45,968 nucleotides of DNA from contig DATKVX010000093.1 in the NCBI GenBank assembly GCA_035529855.1, positions 1 to 45,968 of the forward strand. Direction: 5' to 3'. This document shows positions 41,390 through 45,968 of this stretch, piece after piece (within the stretch, counting starts at the first letter, position 1; every line of letters starts with the position of its first letter). Position numbers and translations under genes: made by a program. The notes under the pieces are model-generated. The model had not been told where the DNA came from. It made no database searches and saw only the letters and a list, made by a program, of their open reading frames with translations. Origin of the DNA: a bacterium (GTDB lineage Bacteria > RBG-13-66-14 > B26-G2 > WVWN01).

Positions 41390-42699
41390 TTAACGGGTCA
41401 CGAACAGGCGCCTACTGAGCGTTTCCGCGTTCGTCCGGAGCCGATAGACGTGGACCCCCGGCGCCAGCGGCCGGCCCGCCTCGTCGGCGACGTTCCAGCG
41501 GACTTCCGTCGGACCGGCGTCGGCCTCGGCCCGGAACGACGTTACGTTAACGGGCAGCTCCGTGAAGCCGAGCTTTAAGAGTTTTAGGAGTACCGGGTAT
41601 TGTTCGGCGCAGGTGATGGGGATCTGGTAGGCCGGCGGTTGTTGGGAGGTATCGATCTCGAACGTGAAACCCCAATCCCCTTCGTGACCGGTACCGGCGT
41701 ATTCCCAATCTAAGGCGTTGCCGGAGGCCAAGTAGTGAAGGACTTCCCAGTCGTTGCCGTGCCGCCACCCGGGCAGGGTTGCGAGCAGATGCGTCGCGAG
41801 GTTCTTGTAATACGTGTAATCGGGCTCCGGCGGGTGGCCTTGGGTATAAGCCCACGGGTAGAGCATCACCCGGCCGGAGGAGTGGTAGTTTAACGTAAAC
41901 GCGAATTGGTGGTTAACGTCGTTTATGAGGTCCCGGATGGCTATCGTCTCGGGCTCCGAGAAGGCGTACGGGCCGAGATAATTGCTCCTGCTGGGATTGC
42001 CGCTCGAGCCCGGGCCGCCCCACGGGTAGTCGTAGTTGCGGTTGAGGTCGACGCCGTAAATCCCGCCGCCATTATCGCGGCGGTTCTTACGCCACCTGTT
42101 GGAAACCGTGAAGACGTGGTTATGGCCGTCCGGGTTGAGCATCGGGATTATCCAGGTCTCGACGTTATCGACGAGCATCTTCACGTCGGGGTCGGTCGGG
42201 TATTTCTCGCACAAGTTCTTGGCGAGGTGGAGCGGTACCTCGACCGTCATGATCTCGTTGGCGTGGTGGTTGCCGTCTATGAGGGTATCCTTCTCCGCCG
42301 CCTCGTGGGTCGCGACGTTGTCCGATATCTTCAGCGCCCAGATTTCGCGCTTCTCCCACGTATCGCCGACGTCGTAAAGTGCGCAGATGTTGGGGTACGT
42401 AGCGGCCGGCCCCTGGAGTATCGGTACGAGCTCGGCGTATTCGGAGGGTGGCGCGTCGGAGGTATCGATTTCGTCCAGAACGTCGTAGGAGATACCTTTA
42501 AGGCCAAGGACGGTGAGGTCGTCAGCCGACGCGTATAGGTCGAAGTGGTCGCCGGGTACGGCGCCGTCTACGCCGAAGTCGCCAGGTCGGCCGTCAGGCG
42601 GCCCGGCTCGGCCTAAGCACGGGTTAAATAGACCGTATCGGCGTGCGCGCCGCCACCTAAAGCCGTAGCCGTTATCGCGATAAAGGTTATAGTTCTCAC
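41390..42699 (-). CDS. Secreted zinc carboxypeptidase (M14) with a frame-disrupted N-terminus and C-terminal sorting tail
   Basis: The main frame (open from about 42708 down to 41390) encodes an M14 carboxypeptidase T-like enzyme. It has CALYDVGDTWEKREIWALK, zinc ligands His and Glu in GNHHANEIM, PMLNPDG, VDLNRNYDYPWG (substrate Arg), the third ligand His in TLNYHSSGR, and the catalytic Glu in FTFEIDT. It ends in a FlgD-like tail (PGVHVYRLRT...). The main frame has no usual start before the Met at 42250, which is inside the zinc motif. A GTG at 42699 with GAGGAG upstream opens a perfect signal peptide (RTITFIAITATALGGGAHA), but in another frame that ends at TAG 42613-42615. A one-base deletion, sequencing error or -1 frameshift would join them. 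Confidence 0.8.
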
Positions 42700-42959
42700 A
42701 TAAGCTCCTCGGCTACGTAAACCGAACCGTTTAAGATATTCGTATTAGGGACGCGGCTTTTTCGCCGTCTTCGACTTCGCCGTCCGGAACGGGCTACTGA
42801 TTTATATTTTGCGTATTTTGTCAACAATTGGTATTCTACGCGCCAAGAAATAGGAAACCTTTGTATTTCAACGAAAAATATGTATTTACCGTATTGTTTT
42901 CCACAATCTATCAACATCGTCGTTATTCGGCGGAAGCGCCTTATTTCTTTGGGGTTGCG

Positions 42960-44564
42960 CTAATTATTTTTTAATGATGAAACCTTGTCAGGGCGTATTA
43001 CGGTATCCCGGCCCCACCTCGCGTCGTCGCGGCTCGGGTGGTCCAGGTTGAAGTGGAGGCCGCGGCTCTCGGGGCGGGCTTGGGCGGAGTGTACGATCAG
43101 CTGGCCCACCGTTACGATGTTATGTAACTCGGCCAGGTCGTGGTTCGGGTTGGCGGTCGCGACCAGCTTGTCCACGTTGCGGCGGATGGCGGCCAGCCTT
43201 TCCGCCGCCATCTCGAGGCGGCGGTCGCTCCGCACGATGCCGACGAAGTCGCGCATAGTCCGCCGGACCAGGTACCAGTCGTGGGAGATAACTACCGGCT
43301 CGTGGTCGTTGGCGCGCTCGCCGTTCCACGCCGCGGCCTTGACCGCCTCGCCGACGAGGTTAATTTCTTCCGCCGTGGCGTCGGCGGCGCGTTTGGCGAA
43401 GACGACCGCCTCCAGCAGCGAGTTCGACGCGAGGCGGTTGGCGCCGTGAAGGCCGGTACAGGCGACTTCTCCCACGGCGTAAAGGCCGGGGAGCTCGGTG
43501 CGGCCGTGGACGTCCGTTATGACGCCGCCGCAGCAGTAATGGGCCGAGGGGGCCACGGGCGCCGGCTCCACCGCCAGGTCGATGCCGTACTCGAGGCATT
43601 TGGTATAAATATAGGGGAACCTCTTCTCCAGTTTCTCCTTGCCTAGAGCCGTTACGTCGAGGAAGACGTGGTCCGTCCCGGCCTTCTTCATCTCCTGGTC
43701 GATGGCGCGGGCGACGACGTCGCGCGGGGCCAAGTCCGCGTCCGGGTGGTAGTCCGGCATGAAGCGGTCGCCGTTTTCGTTGAGGAGGGCGCCCCCCTCG
43801 CCGCGGAGCGATTCCGAAAGCAGGAAAGACCGTTCGGGGAGCGTCTTGGCGCCGGGGCGAAAGAGGCAAGTGGGGTGGAATTGGTAGAACTCCATGTTAG
43901 CCACGGCGACGCCGGCGCGCCAGGCCGCGGCGATGCCGTCGCCGGTGCTCACGTCCGTGTTGGAAGTGATGAGATAGACTTTGCCGGCCCCGCCGGTGGC
44001 CAGGACCGTCGCCCGCGCCGCGAACGGCATTACGTCGCCGTCGGCGCTCAGGACGTACGCCCCTCGGCACCGGCGGCCTTCGCCTTCGCCCTCCACTATT
44101 AAGTCGAGGGCGAGGTGGTTTTCGAAAATGTCGACGTTGGGCCGTCGGCTCAGCGTGTCTATAAGCGCGTCCTCTATCGCTTTGCCGGTCAAGTCCGCGG
44201 CGTGGAGGATGCGCCGGCGCGAATGGCCGCCCTCCATCCCGAGGTCGTAACCGCCGTCCAGTTCCCTCGTGAACTCGACCCCCAATTGGGCGAGCTCCGC
44301 CACCCGGCGCGGCCCCTCGCGCACCACCGTCTCGACAACGTCTTCGTGGCACAGGCCCGCGCCGGCCCGGATGGTGTCCTGCGCGTGGAGGTCGACGTCG
44401 TCGTCGGGCGACGTGACGGCGGCGATGCCGCCCTGGGCGAGCGCGGTGGAGCTGTCCGTAAGGCACCGTTTGGTAACGAGGCCGACGCGGCCGCGGTCGC
44501 CGAACTCCAGCACCGTGTACAGGCCGGCCAGGCCCGAGCCGATTACGAGAACGTCGAACTCCAT
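42960..44564 (-). CDS. nadB: L-aspartate oxidase
   Basis: The 534-residue flavoprotein from the ATG at 44564 has the FAD motif VLVIGSGLAGLYT, SSTALAQGGIAAV, HAADLTGKAIE, EFYQFHPTCL, YCCGGVITDVHGRTELPGLYAVGEVACTGLHGANRLASNSLLE-type elements and a C-terminal helical domain. All are standard for NadB, which oxidises aspartate to iminoaspartate for NAD synthesis. An ATG 16 codons upstream lies before the predicted transcription start and is rejected. The -10 box (TATAAT) lies 9 bases before the ATG, giving a near-leaderless mRNA. nadA and nadC are not in the window. Confidence 0.95.
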   Translation of the reverse strand: MEFDVLVIGSGLAGLYTVLEFGDRGRVGLVTKRCLTDSSTALAQGGIAAVTSPDDDVDLHAQDTIRAGAGLCHEDVVETVVREGPRRVAELAQLGVEFTRELDGGYDLGMEGGHSRRRILHAADLTGKAIEDALIDTLSRRPNVDIFENHLALDLIVEGEGEGRRCRGAYVLSADGDVMPFAARATVLATGGAGKVYLITSNTDVSTGDGIAAAWRAGVAVANMEFYQFHPTCLFRPGAKTLPERSFLLSESLRGEGGALLNENGDRFMPDYHPDADLAPRDVVARAIDQEMKKAGTDHVFLDVTALGKEKLEKRFPYIYTKCLEYGIDLAVEPAPVAPSAHYCCGGVITDVHGRTELPGLYAVGEVACTGLHGANRLASNSLLEAVVFAKRAADATAEEINLVGEAVKAAAWNGERANDHEPVVISHDWYLVRRTMRDFVGIVRSDRRLEMAAERLAAIRRNVDKLVATANPNHDLAELHNIVTVGQLIVHSAQARPESRGLHFNLDHPSRDDARWGRDTVIRPDKVSSLKNN

Positions 44565-44573
44565 AGTGCGATA

Positions 44574-44602
44574 ATTATAACATTCGTTAATATAAAACGC
44601 AA
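44574..44602 (-). promoter_or_regulatory. Predicted promoter of nadB (near-leaderless)
   Basis: On the minus strand a perfect TATAAT (44574-44579) lies 17 bases after a weak -35 box TTGCGT (44597-44602) in AT-rich DNA. The nadB ATG begins 9 bases after the -10 box. Confidence 0.55.
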
Positions 44603-44610
44603 AAGTAATC

Positions 44611-44637
44611 AAAAAAGGGCGGCCGCGAGGCCGCCCT
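44611..44637 (-). terminator. Terminator of the 44669-45232 barrel gene
   Basis: On the minus strand GGGCGGCC-TCG-CGGCCGCCC is followed by six T. It lies just upstream of the nadB promoter. Confidence 0.88.
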
Positions 44638-44668
44638 GTGTAACGCCGATGGAACGGCGGGTGAGCCG

Positions 44669-45232
44669 CTAAAACGCGAAGCGAACGCCGCCTTCGGCTT
44701 GCCCCTTTGTGGCCGTTTCGCCGTCTTTAATAAGTACGAAAGCGCCAACGTCGAAATACGGTACTATTATATTATTACCAGGGATCCGGAAGTCGATGCC
44801 GCCGCCCGCCCGGGCGTAACCGGCTTCAAAAGTAAATTGATATCCCCAGCCTTCCGCGGTCTCCTTAAAATAACCGCCGCCGAAGTACGCGTGCGGTTTG
44901 ACAAGTATCGAACGGCTGTACGGTACGAAGTAAGGTCTGAACTCGAGGCCCGCGATTAAACCCGAGGTGTCGCCAAAGAAGTATGAGATCTCCGGCCCAA
45001 ATGCGAAGTAGTCGCATATTTGGAAACCTACATCGGACCCTATATAGGCGCGGGAAGGGTCTCCCAGCAAACCGCCAACGTTGCCCGATATCGCCATGAC
45101 GTTACGGGCCCACTCGTCGCCCGCGACAACCGCGAGTTCGCCGCGTTCTGCGAGGAATTGGGCCTGCGCCGGCCGGCATCCGCCGCGACTTCCCCCGAAA
45201 ACAAATAGGGCCGTACCTTCAGGTGGCGCCAC
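44669..45232 (-). CDS. Small outer-membrane beta-barrel protein, signal peptide not intact
   Basis: The 187-residue frame from GTG 45232 encodes an eight- to ten-stranded barrel. It has amphipathic strands such as AYIGSDVGFQICDYFAFGPEISYFF, split by short turns, then RPYFVPY, VKPHAYFGGGYF and FTFEAGYARAGGGIDF, and ends GGVRFAF with terminal Phe. The mature protein probably starts at the AQA|QFLAERGELAV junction near residue 25. The residues before it (APPEGTALFVFGGSRGGCRP) are not a normal signal peptide, and an in-frame stop precedes the GTG. A frame error or decay in the signal region is likely. No specific family is recognised. Confidence 0.65.
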   Translation of the reverse strand: MAPPEGTALFVFGGSRGGCRPAQAQFLAERGELAVVAGDEWARNVMAISGNVGGLLGDPSRAYIGSDVGFQICDYFAFGPEISYFFGDTSGLIAGLEFRPYFVPYSRSILVKPHAYFGGGYFKETAEGWGYQFTFEAGYARAGGGIDFRIPGNNIIVPYFDVGAFVLIKDGETATKGQAEGGVRFAF

Positions 45233-45240
45233 CAGTTAAC

Positions 45241-45295
45241 AAGGGGCTTAAGCCGCTTGTCCAAAAATATGGCGGCCAGACATAAAGGTCAGGCC
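45241..45295. repeat. Two adjacent inverted repeats in an intergenic gap
   Basis: AAGGGGCTTAAGCCGCTT (45241-45258) is a nearly perfect 18-base palindrome. GGCCAGAC and GTCAGGCC (45274-45281 / 45288-45295) form a second hairpin with one mismatch around ATAAAG. They fill the gap between two barrel genes. They have no adjacent T run long enough for a classic terminator and may be an interspersed intergenic repeat. Confidence 0.5.
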
Positions 45296-45351
45296 CTACG
45301 AAACCGGTACCCCAGCCGGCAATCCGGTCGGCAAATCGTTGATGGTAAAGT

Positions 45352-45968
45352 TTAAAAACAGAAACGCGCCGTACCGCCGAAGAGGAATACGTCGGGAGCG
45401 GATGCATTCGCGTCGAACACGTACCCTTCGATTTCCCATTCCATTTCGATATCGCCCGGGATTATCAAGTAATCGGCCTTCACGCCGAGCGCGACGTGCG
45501 GCGTCACGTGGAATTCGCAGCCGAAGGGGATATCGAAGACGGGTTTAACGCTCGTGCCGTCGTCAAGCGTCATCTCGAACTCGAGGAATTTAAATTCCCA
45601 CGCCAAGATGGCGACCCCCGCGCCGAAGCCGCAGAACGGCTTGACCATATTACGGGGCCCTACGCCGACGCCCAATAACACCGTTTCCCGTATCGGGATA
45701 AGGCTAATTTTGTAACCGATTTTTCCGAAGTAACCCAGTTCGAACTCTTTGTTTATCTTGCTGTAGCCGACGTCGCTCGAGAGCTCGAGAGAAAGCTGGG
45801 CCGCCCCCGGCCTGGTAAATAACGGTACGGTTAAGCCGGCACCCGCAGCCCACGAATTTCCCATATCACCTTCGTAAGAGGCCAGGCCGCCGGTAAAATA
45901 TATACCTATTTCGTGCGCGCGCGGCGCTGAAGCCGCCCCGACGCCCGGTTTTATTTCCTCTAACGCGC
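45352..45968 (-). CDS. Outer-membrane beta-barrel protein (5' end beyond the window)
   Basis: The frame is open from the stop at 45352 to the right edge, giving at least 205 residues without a start. It shows alternating strands (HEIGIYFTGGLASYEGD, AAGAGLTVPLF, LSLELSSDVGYS, KIGYKISLIPIRETVLLGVGVG) and ends LFGGTARFCF with terminal Phe, as barrels do. A Met at 45864 lies within a strand and is not the true start. The GC-rich tail resembles the neighbour at 44669, so the two may be distant paralogues. Function unknown. Confidence 0.7.
   Translation of the reverse strand, partial: ALEEIKPGVGAASAPRAHEIGIYFTGGLASYEGDMGNSWAAGAGLTVPLFTRPGAAQLSLELSSDVGYSKINKEFELGYFGKIGYKISLIPIRETVLLGVGVGPRNMVKPFCGFGAGVAILAWEFKFLEFEMTLDDGTSVKPVFDIPFGCEFHVTPHVALGVKADYLIIPGDIEMEWEIEGYVFDANASAPDVFLFGGTARFCF

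Noticed and set aside
42696-42917. A 73-codon minus-strand frame in the AT-rich gap between the M14 and nadB genes
   Set aside because: It has no ribosome-binding site, an odd composition (KSVARSGRRSRRRRKSR), and overlaps the start region of the M14 gene; probably chance.

Overview
The window is chromosomal DNA from a Gram-negative, high-GC bacterium. It encodes lipoproteins, an Omp85-type barrel, an O/P-type porin, several other outer-membrane barrels, D-Ala-D-Ala ligase and YajC. Genes are GC-rich and use ATA and TTA freely, while the spaces between them are AT-rich. Two proteins, one at each end, share a FlgD-like C-terminal tail of the kind found on secreted proteins in the FCB group and related candidate phyla. 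I suspect such a lineage but cannot name one. I see no phage, insertion sequence, integrase or CRISPR array. The setting is core chromosome with some lineage-specific genes.

Layout, left to right. (1) 1-4.8 kb, plus strand: the tail of a secreted protein, then an envelope cluster of a small exported protein, a lipoprotein, a 1038-residue metalloprotease/beta-propeller/Omp85 fusion, and a small ferredoxin. (2) 4.9-5.4 kb: two tRNA-Ser genes around a small unknown gene. (3) 5.4-9.6 kb: DUF72 and phosphoribosyltransferase genes (minus), HAD phosphatase and mutL (plus). (4) 9.6-14.1 kb, minus: a very large coiled-coil protein and a ParA ATPase, transcribed together from a near-consensus promoter. 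This is the best candidate for an undescribed system. (5) 14.2-15.7 kb, minus: an isoprenylcysteine-methyltransferase-like membrane protein and an exported TPR protein. (6) 15.9-22.7 kb, plus: one tight operon of queH, a stand-alone methionine-synthase activation domain, a truncated metH, and three nucleotide-sugar enzymes. (7) 22.7-32.2 kb: ruvX (minus), divergent from an 11-gene run: MTA phosphorylase, site-2 protease, Mrp, Ddl, YajC, HD hydrolase, an exported PCMT-like methyltransferase, YbjN-like, PspA, a membrane protein and a barrel. (8) 32.3-37.4 kb: hutH-hisS (minus) and a KamA-type radical SAM enzyme (plus). (9) 37.5-46 kb, all minus: porin and lactate permease, proline dehydrogenase, a frame-disrupted M14 carboxypeptidase, nadB, and two barrel proteins, the last cut by the window edge.

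How the genes work together: histidine ammonia-lyase, proline dehydrogenase, the lactate permease/porin pair and the exported peptidase suggest growth on amino acids, peptides and organic acids. The split MetH and MTA phosphorylase handle methionine and its by-product. Ugd plus UXS give UDP-glucuronate and then UDP-xylose for surface glycans. A recurring theme is leaderless or near-leaderless transcription: queH, ruvX, nadB and probably the TPR gene have sigma70-type promoters whose -10 box lies only about 7-12 bases before the start codon.
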